Below, piece after piece: positions 43,207 to 53,851 of a stretch of DNA of 64,000 nucleotides; within the stretch, counting starts at the first letter, position 1; each line of letters opens with the position of its first letter. The notes beneath the pieces were generated by a model that saw only the letters and a program-made list of their open reading frames with translations, was not told the origin of the DNA and made no database searches. This DNA comes from Apodospora peruviana (lineage: Eukaryota > Ascomycota > Sordariomycetes > Sordariales > Lasiosphaeriaceae): positions 62,001-126,000 of the forward strand of contig JAUEDM010000004.1 in the NCBI GenBank assembly GCA_033439685.1. Reading direction: 5' to 3'. A program made the translations under genes and the position numbers.

Positions 43207-45484
43207 GATTAAAGGCAGGATGGGGAAGCGACAAGGAACGAGAAACGCAAACTCACTAGGCGCGGAGTTGAAATCGGCGGATGTAATGCCGCAGCATGAA
43301 TATGAACACCTGAGCTGAGGTTCAAAATAAGAAACGAGGCAGTGGGAGATTTCGTCCTGAATGGTAGAGAGATCGAAAAGAAGCGGCAAATCAGAAATTT
43401 CTGGCCTGCGCGAGAGTACGCACTAGAGGATAAATGCGAGAGAGACAGGAAAAGAAAGAGATCGGCGTCTACCGTATATGTTGTCGATGTGAGGACAACT
43501 ATAAGCAGTGACGGACGAGATATATTGGTTCCGTGTCCAAGATTGTGTTTGGAGAGTGGAGGAGAAAGTGTTGGTGCAGGATGGGAAATGGATGAAGAGG
43601 AAGAAGGAAAGTGAAGGTGGAGTGGACGTAATAGAAAGAAAGAGGGTAGGATATACAGCGAACTTTGGTGTATACCTCGTGGCTACTTCATGAAACCCCG
43701 GCTGACAGGCTTACGTCTGAATCAGATTTAAATCAGATTGCTCATTTGCTCTGAAAGCTCCAGGCGCTGAAGGAAGGGGCCGCCAACCGAGTTTTAATTC
43801 CAAGTGCGTCCTTTTCTTTTGATCGAGGTCACGAGTTCGAGGGTAAGGGGTAGGAAGCGAAAGCGAAGATGGCAGAGAAGAAGGTGAAAGAAGCCAACAG
43901 AGGCAAAGCAAGTATGGTGTAAAGGAAGGAGCGACCAACCGTATTAATCTCGAGTGCGCTGTATTTATTCTTGGTCACGAGATCAAGGGTGAGAAGTAGG
44001 AAGTGAACTGAAAATACCGAGTAGGAGAAAGAAGAGTCTTGTTTGGAGCCTCAGTGTCACGAGCGTCAAGGTGAGAGCAGAGGGTGAGATCAAGGGTGTG
44101 AAAGTAGGAGGAGAGGGTATGTTTGGTGTCACGAGCTTCAAGGATAAGAAGTAGGACGTGAAATGAAGATGTCAGAGGCGGATGACTCCGAAGGAGCAAG
44201 AACATGAGAGAAGTAAAAATTGCTTATTGCTCTTGCTGAAAAGTGACAGCAGCTGAGGCTTGAACATAGTAGGTAAGACGAAGCAAGACACTGCGTATGA
44301 TGTCGACCGAACTGACGTTGCACTCTACAGAACTGGAGGGCTCTCGTTCTTTCCTTCCCGCGACTCCAGTCTCAGAGGACGGCTCTAAGTTTGTGGCATG
44401 GCCGTCTCAGCTTTTTCCTATCATAACAGGTCCGCAATCACGTGAAAAAAAGACTAACATCGATGTGGTTGACATAAGCTTCAATTGGTGGAACTTTTGA
44501 TCTAGAAACAAAGGTGAAGTAGAAAGATGGGAACCTTCGAGCTTTGAGCTTTGACTGTCGGTTGATTCGCCTTGGTGAGCGGTGTGTCCTAATTTCTGAA
44601 CTGTTTGGTTCTCCATTATCATGACGACCACGACCCCCGACCCGCAATAGTTAGCAGGCCAAGCGCAAAACTAAACGCAGCTCTGGGTGTGGATAAAATG
44701 GGACGATTTAGGAGCGTATATAGCGTAGAGAGTCATCGGTTACAGTCATACTGTCGCAACGTGGCTGTGGTAGCCTTTTCCAGACATAGGTACCTTGTCT
44801 ATGTTCGCTAGGCTCGAGCCTAGATATCTACCTAGACACCTACTTACACGCAACTTTTGTGAATAACGGCATATATTTTCATTACATGTAACTGAAACTG
44901 TTCCAAGACATTAGCGGTGAATGCATACTTGCTATCTCGATAAGCATGTGCTAGATCAAGTCTTTTGCGGCCCCGCCATTTCATCTCATGTTGCTTTGTT
45001 TACATTCAGCCTTACTGCTGCCCCTCCAATCTGTGGGGTGAATGATCCCATGAAGGTCCCCAAGCCCTTCACTGTTTTGCGAATACCGATTGAAGAACAG
45101 AGCAGTTGTTTCCTCACGCCCCATTCACTTCACCGAGTCGGCCAGCTCCATCCTGCACACTGCGGTCCTTCAGCTTACCGATCAGGCAGAGATTTCTGTC
45201 CACCCACCGAGGTATAAAACGGAGAGTACCGCCACCGAAATTTTTTCCCTCTTGCCAACTTTTCCACTGTCCATCACAACCATCGCCAATCCGTCCAGAG
45301 CCTGAGACCTTCGACGCCTCCCAGACCTGTTGCACCTTCCCACTCGCTGTCGCCAGCATCACCATCCCCAACCACTGGCTGACACCATCAATCTAAGACA
45401 GATCTGGACAGTGTGGTTTTGTTGTTCGTTCGAGTAATTGCAGAGATCTTTCTGCGTTGTCGATTGTAAGTGATACTGGCGAGC
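43207..45484. other. Divergent intergenic region, 2.3 kb
   Basis: Between the SNF2 gene (-) and the phosphatase-like gene (+). Apart from the degenerate repeats and palindromic CCTAG-type motifs near 44790-44840, I see nothing supported. The CT-rich stretch at about 45270-45350 is probably the leader region of the downstream gene. Confidence 0.5.
43770..44180. repeat. Degenerate tandem repeats with TCACGAG core
   Basis: Two full units (about 43770-43895 and 43924-44040) share GAAGGRGC...CCAACCG...GTGCG, then GGTCACGAG...AAGGGT...GTAGGAAG. Partial copies follow at about 44055-44110 and 44127-44176. Divergence is considerable, so this is old. No coding sequence. Confidence 0.65.
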
Positions 45485-46888
45485 ATGTCGGATACCTCGC
45501 AGTCCAACACCGGTGTTGACCAGCCAAAGACCCGCTGTGAATCCCCGGCAATCGTGGTCTCGTCTTGGGCCCACGTCGCCCGCCGGGCATCCCCGGCAGT
45601 TGTTGTGTCGTCATATCAAAAACCGGAAGAGTACGACCACTCTGGCAAACCAAGCCCGCGACAGACGGGCATGCCAAAGCCAAGACGAGCAGACACCCCG
45701 CCGGCGCACCGGTTACGCCCTCCGCAGACCTTCCAGCCTGGTACACAGCAGCAAAAGCAGACTTTCACACCAAGACCACAGCGTTTGGGCACCCCGCAGC
45801 CGTCTGGTCGACCCGGCACTCCGTCACGATACCTACACTACGGAGCAACACACCCGGACCAGCACTTCCCACGCCCGGACCAGCACTTCCCACGCCCTGG
45901 CCAGCACTTCCCACGCGCGCTGTCACCATACCCACTAGGCGGGGCTCATATAATGCCATATTATCCAGCCCAAAGCCCACTGCCCTACGGAGAGGTCCGA
46001 GGAATCCAGACACCCGTCCGCGCCAACTCACCTTTCCCATATCCGCATCCTCCTCCACTCTCGCGAACGGTTTCGCCTGCGGCGAACATCAACCCGCCGC
46101 CGCCGCCATGGCGCGAGATCGCCCACGGCCTCAGCGTCGGCAACCTCCGCGGCCGGAACACGTACAAGATCGACCTGCTGCAGAATTCCAACATCACGGC
46201 CATCATCTCGTTGGTCAAGTCGGAAGAAGTGTCACCCGTGTTCACGCTATCGGCGTTCCGAGAGATTATCCCCACCGACAAGCACCTCATCTACAAGGTG
46301 GTCGACTCCTCCTTGCTGCTCCCGGACCTGGCGGAGATCTGCGATTTCATCGACGAGCAACGCGCCCCGCGCGCACGGATTGCCGCGCAGACCGAGATGG
46401 CGTGCGCATTCGACGAGGAGGATGATGTAGCTTTCTGCGGGTACCAGGTCGCGACGGTGGCTGAGCGCGCGGCCGAGTGGGGGCGGTACGAGATGCCGTC
46501 CAAGGACAAGGCGTTACGGTCGTCGGAGCTGGACATGGGGAATGATCCGTGTGTCCTGATTCATGCCGTCAGCTCGGATTACGGAAACCTCGCGGCCGTG
46601 ATTGGGATCGCGTACCTGATGCGCTTGCGGAGACGGGGGTTCGACGAGACCTATGAATATGTGAGGAGCAAATATGCAGAGACGTGGGGGACGCTGACGA
46701 GTCTCCAGAGGGAGCATGTTGAACAGCTTAGATTGTGGAAGGCTGTGAGGTACGATATTTTCTTGGACGACGAGCATGTCGGACCCGGCAGTCCGCCGAT
46801 GCGATTGCACAAGTTGGAGTATACTCAGTATATGGCTGGGCTTGTGGATAAAGAGGAGCCGCGGGCGAGCGTACTTACATGTAGTTGA
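45485..46888 (+). CDS. Dual-specificity-phosphatase-like protein, catalytically dead (467 aa)
   Basis: Single exon; start at ATG 45485. An earlier in-frame start codon at 45470 only adds five residues. The first 190 residues are Pro/Ser/Thr-rich and disordered, with three 7-residue copies (DQHFPRP) encoded by a 21-bp repeat. The domain beginning IAHGLSVGNLRGRNTYK is typical of DSP folds, which open with an L-x-x-G-N or similar strand, then ITAIISLVKSEE. The HCx5R signature is replaced by HAVSSDYG at His360-Ala361, so both the nucleophilic Cys and the Arg are missing, while the following helix (AAVIGIAYLMRLRRRG) keeps the DSP pattern. A pseudophosphatase, possibly a phospho-protein-binding scaffold, is my reading. 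Partner unknown. Confidence 0.72.
   Translation: MSDTSQSNTGVDQPKTRCESPAIVVSSWAHVARRASPAVVVSSYQKPEEYDHSGKPSPRQTGMPKPRRADTPPAHRLRPPQTFQPGTQQQKQTFTPRPQRLGTPQPSGRPGTPSRYLHYGATHPDQHFPRPDQHFPRPGQHFPRALSPYPLGGAHIMPYYPAQSPLPYGEVRGIQTPVRANSPFPYPHPPPLSRTVSPAANINPPPPPWREIAHGLSVGNLRGRNTYKIDLLQNSNITAIISLVKSEEVSPVFTLSAFREIIPTDKHLIYKVVDSSLLLPDLAEICDFIDEQRAPRARIAAQTEMACAFDEEDDVAFCGYQVATVAERAAEWGRYEMPSKDKALRSSELDMGNDPCVLIHAVSSDYGNLAAVIGIAYLMRLRRRGFDETYEYVRSKYAETWGTLTSLQREHVEQLRLWKAVRYDIFLDDEHVGPGSPPMRLHKLEYTQYMAGLVDKEEPRASVLTCS
45857..45919 (+). repeat. In-frame 21-bp minisatellite, three copies
   Basis: Encodes DQHFPRP, DQHFPRP and GQHFPRA in the disordered N terminus of the phosphatase-like protein. Codons are nearly identical, suggesting recent duplication. 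Confidence 0.9.
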
Positions 46889-47110
46889 GGAGACTTGATT
46901 CGTACCAGTAAAAGACAAATGCGGGATACCACTTGTTGGTTGATAGAGGGTTGTGTTGGATTCCTGCAGGACTACATGTGGTACATGAAGAAAAGAAACA
47001 TACGTACATACGCGCTTTTACGAAAAGGCATAATATAACATCACTAAGTTAGGGTTTTGTGGAATTAAATCCTTTATTTTGTACCGCAAACGTGAAGGCT
47101 GAAAGTTGGG

Positions 47111-48370
47111 GCCCAATAGGTTCGCGGGTACCCGCGAATATTAGGTAAGCCGCCGTGCTGCCGCGCCCGCGACGGCCGTCAACAAAACCCCTCGCAGTCC
47201 AAGGCCTTCTACAACTGCGATACCAAAACCCTTGAATTGTGAGTACTAAGCTCCAACTATAATAAACTAACTACTCTTCTGTGTTCTCGGGCAAATATGC
47301 AGTCCGCTGCTCCTCAATATCCCTCTCTACCCTCCTCCAAATATCGCCAACACCTCTTCTCCCAGTGTCAAATGGTTCATTTTCCCTCTCCTGAGCTACT
47401 AGGGCCTCATCTCGACCGTCTTCTGCTTTGCTCCAATCCAGATAGGCCATCATCTCCTCCTTTGTCCAGTCACTTGAGTCTTTTGAATTGGTACACTGCT
47501 TTGTCATCTACTTATAGTAAAGACACCACTCGTGGCTTGCTTTGTTGTATCGTAGAGGCAAGCCCATTGCCTTCCGGTATTGTTGGTTGGTTTTGATACT
47601 CCCACGTGGTTGGGCTTTATACCAGTCGTCTCTTACTTTGACATATCTTTGGTAGACTGCCCGTGGATCACAGTAGTCTAGTGAAGCCGAAGGACCTGGT
47701 TCCGGTTTCACAAATCTTTCAGGATGTGAGCACAAGGTAGCCCTATAGATCGTGAGAAAGAACCTGAACAAGTTGGCGAGAAAAGGTGGGTCTTTTCTCG
47801 TAAGGAGTTTCCGCTGCTCTTCGACCTTCCTCAGGACTTCGTGTGATACCCGGGCGAATAAAACAGCTGTAACCCGGCCATCTGAATCAAATTGCATTTG
47901 ACTCCAGAACCCTTCTTTATCCAGTCGATTGGCAAGTGCGTGGATAGAACTCTGGCCTTCGCAGACTGCTTGTTTGGTATCTGCAATGCGGTTGTAGATA
48001 TCCTGCTGAGTTGCCATATCGTTGTGGTTCTGGCGGATATACGTTCGAATGTCCTTGGGGGCAATCCCAGCGTTTGAAAGGCTGGCAAGCGTAGTAACAG
48101 TCTCCTTAGAAAGTATTCGATGTACTGGATGAGCGGGCGGGTGCTGACTTGGCTTGTGGTTATGTACGGAAAACCGTTGAAGAGGGCATCTCGTGATTCG
48201 TATTCGCCTTCAGGAGGGAGGCAGTCATCAGCAAATGAAGCTGGTTCCATCTTTACGGTATCGTGCCATGAAGAGGATCGCGTCGTATATCGCGACGCGT
48301 TAAGAGCGCCGTAATGGCCCAAAATGGCCGGCTTACCTAATATTCGCGGGTACCCGCGAACCTATTGGGC
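47111..48370. mobile_element. Non-autonomous Mutator-like (MULE) DNA transposon
   Basis: Perfect 42-bp terminal inverted repeats at 47111-47152 and 48329-48370, beginning GCCCAATAGGTTCGCGGGTA. Each contains the perfect 18-base palindrome TTCGCGGGTACCCGCGAA. Minus-strand remnants of a transposase lie inside: an N-terminal piece (PPEGEYESRDALF), a middle piece (NRIADTKQAVCEGQSSIHAL) and a C-terminal piece (CDPRAVYQRYVKVRDDWYK), familiar to me from fungal MULE transposases, with the catalytic core missing between them. The 9-mer AAGTTGGGG lies at 47103-47111 and 48378-48386, a possible target duplication, although eight extra bases separate the right copy from the repeat end. Confidence 0.85.
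47508..48322 (-). pseudogene. MULE transposase remnant, internally deleted
   Basis: Reads from ATG 48322 (MGHYGALNASRY...) with a frame change near 48090 into ...IRQNHNDMATQQDIYNRI..., then to a stop at 47508. The run from FDSDGRVTAVLFA jumps directly to RVSHEVLRKVEEQ, so the central DDE region is lost. A further short open frame, 47507-47271, continues the 3' end. Not able to encode active transposase. Confidence 0.7.
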
Positions 48371-48386
48371 GCCCTGGAAGTTGGGG

Positions 48387-49400
48387 TGCTTACGTAATGC
48401 GCCAACGACCTCCCTTGTTGACGACAACAAACACCTCCAGCCGACAAATGCCTACAGAGGAGAGATTTGACATTCGTTCTGAATTCAATTACCTAATACC
48501 ATTATTGTGTGTTTAAACTTGATTGAGACTTGCTCCACCCGGCTTTCTGATAAAATATAGTCCCTTGATGTCGTCCGTTATCAGCTGAACCAACCGAATC
48601 ACGACAAGAGATAAAATCGATACATTATCTGGGTAGGCAGGCTTCCTCCTCAGGGCACCATTGTCTAATGACAACTCTCATTTTGGATACTCCTGCTTTA
48701 TGCCAGGTCGGGCAGACTTGGCTGATGACGACCAGGTGATGCCTAGCTGGTTAGGCACAAAGTCATGTGCATGCCTGATACCTGGGAGTTGATTATCTAG
48801 GTAGTCGACAGGTCAATTGCACTGGCAAAACCACCACCACCACCAGATACGTTAACTGGGTTCATCAAATTCTTCAAGGTGTGGGGGACAACGCAATGGT
48901 GGGAAATAAAAGAGGGTCGCACACTTGTGGATGGTCAGCCTCGACCCATGCACGGCCGTCGGTAGGTGCCTTGCCGCTTTAAGCACATATGTGCACTCCA
49001 CCCCCCTCATTTCCAACCAACCTTGCAAAAAACTTGACATATATCTCTTGCTGCTCTATCATTGATAAAAAAAGAGAAAAAACGCGTTATCTGCCCTCCT
49101 TTTCTTGATTTGATGACTCACGGCTTGCGGCACACATATAAATACTGCCCATGTCCCTTTTTTTCTTTCCCCCACAACTTTCCCCTATACACCGCACTTT
49201 ATATCTGATATCAACTCCAGCTCGTCCACCACCCGCTCCTTCCCCGACTCTTCTCTTCATCATCCACCCTTGCATCCTTGGTCCATATATCTCAACACTC
49301 CCCAACCAGATGCTATAGTTCCAGTCACATCAACCTTTGGAGGTGCATCCACCACAGATACCCAGTCACCTCAACCTCGTCCTCGACACACACTTTGAAG
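48387..49400. other. Intergenic, no gene seen
   Basis: Between the transposon and the zinc-ribbon gene. A CT-rich leader-like stretch precedes the start at 49401. A CCACCA repeat lies near 48830-48844. Confidence 0.6.
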
Positions 49401-50567
49401 ATGATGACTACATCAAACACATGTAGACAGCCTGGTGTCCTACAACCCACCCAGAAAAGCCTTGCAGCCAACATCATGCATTCCTTAGATGACCCTTCAC
49501 TCGGTGTCTGTTTACGGAATGGAGACTTGGTTGCACTGCGTCGAGCTGCAAATATCTTCCGCTCTATCAGAGACAACTTCCATATAAGTGACCGGTCATA
49601 CCATACCATTAGCCAACTCCTCCTAGATGCCATCGAGGGATACGAGCAGTCCATGAGAAACAGGTCCGAGCACGAGTGTAACCGTGTGAGCTGGCTTACC
49701 CCACTCGAGGTCGAGATGAAGAGCTACCTCGAGGTCTATCGCAACCTTGCCGTCTATCTCACATATTACCATGACCACTACAAACAGAATCCAAATTTGG
49801 CTAGTATACTAGCAACGGTGAACCAGAAACTCCAAAGGCTATGTCCGCGGATCAATAACCTGGCAGCTGCGGCTTGGCGTCCACCCAGAGCAACACCGTC
49901 ACAGAAGTCTGCTTCACCGGGTCGAGCAAGACAGCCCGGCGTTATCCAGCTACCGGGGATATGCAAAGTCAAAGCCGCAGCCAGGCAGTTACCCACCCCG
50001 CCAACAAGCCAGACGAGCAGCGTCTGCGGTTCCAGCACATCAAGCCAAAACAACGCTATCACGACCCCTTCGCCTTGCGCATCCCCGCCGACAACGCAAC
50101 TTCTATCACCTCCAAGGCAAGACATCAAGCCGTGCCGATCAGAGTTATCTCCCCCGCCAACAGGGCTCCAATTGCCAATTGCGCAAATTCCAAGACCTCA
50201 AATACCAGAATTACAAAATGTCGGTGGCTGGATAGAGGAGGTCACGCAACCATTTTCACATCCACGCACGGATAATTGGGCTGTCCGGAGGCAGAAATCT
50301 GTCCATCATGGTCACTTGGGCGGTGTTGGAGGAGCGAGGTGTGTAGGAGTAGCAAAGCAGAGAGGGAGTCCCAGACCGTTAAGGAGTAGAGTAACTTTAG
50401 GGAGTAGTAGCAAAGTAATAAAGTCGCAAAGGAAATTGGGACCATATTCAGGGTACGGGATGCTGACTTGGCCGAGGTGCATTACCTGTCAGAGAAAGGT
50501 CGCGTTCGATGAGAGGTTTGGTAGTTTGGTGTTTTGTAAACTCTGTGAAGGGTTAGGGTGTAGCTAA
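49401..50567 (+). CDS. Hypothetical protein with C-terminal zinc ribbon (388 aa)
   Basis: Single exon from ATG 49401 (MMTTSNTCRQPG). Residues 30-140 form a helical-looking domain (LVALRRAANIFRSIRDNF, LEVYRNLAVYLTYYHDHY). A Ser/Pro/Gln-rich disordered middle follows. The end holds Cys-x2-Cys ... Cys-x2-Cys (RCITCQRK ... FCKLCEG), a likely zinc ribbon. Basic residues (SKVIKSQRK) precede it. No known family; nuclear or ubiquitin-related roles are conceivable but not shown. Confidence 0.62.
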   Translation: MMTTSNTCRQPGVLQPTQKSLAANIMHSLDDPSLGVCLRNGDLVALRRAANIFRSIRDNFHISDRSYHTISQLLLDAIEGYEQSMRNRSEHECNRVSWLTPLEVEMKSYLEVYRNLAVYLTYYHDHYKQNPNLASILATVNQKLQRLCPRINNLAAAAWRPPRATPSQKSASPGRARQPGVIQLPGICKVKAAARQLPTPPTSQTSSVCGSSTSSQNNAITTPSPCASPPTTQLLSPPRQDIKPCRSELSPPPTGLQLPIAQIPRPQIPELQNVGGWIEEVTQPFSHPRTDNWAVRRQKSVHHGHLGGVGGARCVGVAKQRGSPRPLRSRVTLGSSSKVIKSQRKLGPYSGYGMLTWPRCITCQRKVAFDERFGSLVFCKLCEGLGCS

Positions 50568-51547
50568 GTACCGTACTGGGAGATTGTTGTAGATAACTCG
50601 ATTATGATGGTTATCATAACTGTAATTATGATTTGACAAGGCAAGGGAAGAGAAGTGTGCAACTTACCGGTACTGGGTAAGTCTTTTCCTAGTAGACTCT
50701 ACTCGTACAGTTTTGAAGCATCTTGTCCTTGATCAATCTGGTTATGGGTTGCCCCAGGAATTTGCGATGTAAACAGGATTACTCATCTAACGATTAGCAT
50801 AAGCCAGCCTTCCTCTCCATATAGCAGGGGTTTCTCGTCCAATTATATTCTAGGGCGTTTCCCTCTCGTTGTCACTATCCGATATTTTAGTACTGGGGTG
50901 GATGAAGTCTATTATTTGCTGGTTCCGATATCGACACAGACAACGGGATATGCCTCTCGGAATGTAGCAAGCGGTAATCTATCGGGAAGCATGGAAAAGT
51001 CATGCAGTAAAGCTTCTGAGAACTTTGTGATGCGCTTGCACTTGTTCCACGGTAAATAGTCAACCTCTGGTACCTGCAATAACCCCCTGTCTGGACTTTC
51101 GATAATCAACTCATTGGGGTTTGAAGCTGCCTTTTACCGGGTAGTTTGAGGGCTTTGTTGTATATTTCGCCAGCCCTTGTTGGGCCATTACCAGGACTCC
51201 TGGTGGCTGGTACCTAAGGTATCTACCTAGGTACCTACCTAGGTAAGGGATTGTGGCGTTATTTCCACCCGCGAATCAGCATCAGTGGCTCCCTCAGTCA
51301 CCGTTATCTCAGCCTTATCTGGAACCGCCACACTTGCCCCATCGTACACTTGCTCCGTCGCACCTGCCTTGCCTCGGGGGCATGAGGACATTGTGGCCCA
51401 AGCCCTCGCCTCCCAACTTCAGCGCACATGATTTGATTCATTTCCTCTCTCTTCAACTTCTCAAACTTCTTCTAGATTCCACAAACTCAACACATCGACA
51501 CCTCCGCACCAACGAACCGAAAAAAAAACCACTTCCCACGAGAGGGA
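50568..51547. other. Intergenic; clustered CCTAGGTA motifs
   Basis: No gene. A dense block of TACCTAAGGT / ACCTAGGTACCTACCTAGGT lies at 51211-51246. Confidence 0.6.
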
Positions 51548-53761
51548 ATGGCGACATTCGCAGAAACCTACCGCCCGCTGGACCCATCCCGCTCCGAGAT
51601 TCGTCTTCTCGAGATTCTCTCCGTCGACTGTCAAATTTCCTGCTGAGCTGAGTCTCCATCGTATCGCTCCTGGGCAAGCCAACGTACTCGGCACGCTCGT
51701 ACGTATGGGGTGATCCAACGTCTGCCGATGGGATCTTACTGGACGGTCATCCATTTCAGGCGACCAAAAACCTCGCAGATGGCTTGCGCGCCTTAACCAA
51801 GATACTGCCGAAGCTCACTCCAGACCAGAATCTCGCCGACTTCAGGCTCTGGGTCGATGCCGTCTGCATCAATCAGGAAGACCATGTGGAGCCCAACCAC
51901 GAAGTGGCGCGCATGGGGAGCATCTACCCGTCTGCCTTGTCCGTCCTCGCATGGCTGGGATTGGAACGAATGCTTTCAAAGGTTCTTCTTTGCGCGAGCT
52001 CTCGGCACATCCTTATACCCTTACCTTGGACGCCATCAGCTTTGTTGTATAACGTAACGAAAAATCTCACCCCCGAGAGGAACCTGTCACCGAAGCTCTT
52101 CGCCCGAGTGAAACATCTTTCAGATCAGGATCTTCTCATGCTTGGGTGGCGCACGAACAGCAGTTTGGTGGCTATCTGGGAGTTGGAAAATGCTCCATGC
52201 TGGCATCGGGTGCTCCATGCTGGCATCGGGTGCTCCATGCTGGCATCGGGTGCTCCATGCTGGCATCGGGTGCTCCATGCTGGCATCGGGTCTGGTTCTG
52301 ACAGAAGATGGCTTTGGCCAAGTCGCTTCTGTTCTTCGCTGACTCCAGTGTTTTGCACGAGCACAAGCTCTTATCGGTTTTCAAGTGGTTTGGTATATTG
52401 AGGGAGGACAAGAGATTCCGCATCCTTGAAACTGACCACGACGATGACATTAGAACCTTCGTTTTCTTCCACAATTTCATGAAGTCTTTTGCTCTGGTTG
52501 TCAAGCGGTTAGATTCAATTAGGACGCGGAGAACAGAAGACCACCCCTACGCTGGCTGGTATCTCTCAACACTGGGTGCCAGACTAGAAGCAACCGACCC
52601 AGAGATCATGTATTCGGCCTGCTTGAACTCTCGAATATCGATATTATCCCCGACTACACCAATGACATCTCGACCGCCAACGTATATCACCAATATGCCG
52701 TTTTCATGGCTTGACGCTTACAACAGCAGACCAGTACCGTCTCCTAACCCGACGCTACCCGACCACCTCTTCTTTCTGTCATTCGAAGGCGTTGGCTTGT
52801 TCCCTGAAGCTGACCATTCCTCTTGGATCCCTAATTATCCGGGGTGCTCCGGCATTGGGGACCTGCCTTCCGAGTGGGTGATGGCGACGCCCGCAGCAGC
52901 GGACCGTGGCCTCAGCTCGAGATGCGGCAGCTCCTCACCAGAGATACCATCCATAACCGGTACTACGCCAACCGTCTTCTGCTTACCCATCAGCCCTGTG
53001 ATGAGACGCGAACATGTTCCAGGCGGAGTGTCTAACAAAACCGTGGCGTACTTCCGTGACTTTGTCTCACGGAACAGAACCTACGCACCGACGGCAGGAA
53101 CTTCTGGATTTCAGGCCCTCTTTCGCGTTCTGTTCCAAGACCACGACATACTCAACCCTGCAAGGTTTGAGTTCAGAGCGTTATATCTCTGGTGGGATAT
53201 TACAGGCGATTCTGAAGAGCCTGTCAGGTTAAAAGATGCGCTTAAGAAATGGGTTTTGGGCCCGACGAGATTCTATAATGATTTGCTTCTTAAAGCCTCT
53301 GGATTTCATCAAATTTTGGGCATCGGTCCAGATTCCTAGTCTTAGTGAAGCGTCTTCTGGGCGGCGCTCGTGTTGAGTTCGAGGATATCTGGCATGAGTC
53401 ACTTATGGCGGATGGGACCGGGGTTGTGAGTTCCCGGCTGACTGGGGACTTCGAGGAAAAATTTAAGAATGGGCAATACGAGATGCCTAACGAGAGAGAT
53501 CGTCGGAGACTTTCCGCCATGGAAGCCGGGTGGCGTTTTATGGAAACCGAAAACGGACTTCTTGGACTTTCCCCGAAATGGACAAACCCTGGGGATATCG
53601 TGTGCGTGACCAAGGGCTCCTCGTATCCCGTCATACTGCGCCGCTCTGGAAATTCCTGGGTCCACGTCGGTGTCTGTTGGGTGCTTGGTCTGATGAATGG
53701 CGAGGCGGCAGAGTCGCTTGGTGACGAGCGCGAGACACTTGAGAGATTTGAGATCATCTAG
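51548..53761 (+). pseudogene. HET-domain (heterokaryon incompatibility) gene, multiply disrupted
   Basis: HET landmarks are present in order but in different frames. ATG 51548 gives MATFAETYRPLDPSRSEIRL, ending at TGA 51644-51646. Frame 1 then carries YSARSYVWGDP and LWVDAVCINQEDHVE...IYPSALSVLAWLG. Near 51965 the signal moves to another frame (ARALGTSLYPYLG). A 20-bp x 5 tandem array follows at 52191-52290. Frame 0 from about 52310 holds the middle, with a short excursion near 52634-52705 (IDIIPDYTND). Frame 2 from about 53340 holds the typical HET C terminus (GDIVCVTKGSSYPVILRR ... GLMNGEAAE). HET proteins trigger programmed cell death on fusion of unlike strains. With a stop and at least four frame changes, this copy cannot make a full product. 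Confidence 0.85.
52191..52290 (+). repeat. 20-bp tandem array, five identical copies
   Basis: Unit TGCTCCATGCTGGCATCGGG repeated five times without any mismatch inside the HET pseudogene. The 20-bp unit length shifts the frame at each copy, so one product reads the same DNA in all three frames. The identity implies recent expansion. Confidence 0.97.
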
Positions 53762-53851
53762 ATCACCAACAACAGAACTGTGGTATGCGAGTATTTTGTA
53801 CATTACAGTTTCATATTATGTAGTATGTACATGTACGCAGACGACCTCTGC

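Noticed and set aside
43034..43234. Extension of the SNF2 protein through the 13-bp repeats
   Set aside because: The frame is open but has no ATG; its start would be TTG.
52191..52290. CRISPR array
   Set aside because: Copies are directly adjacent with no spacers, in a eukaryotic pseudogene.
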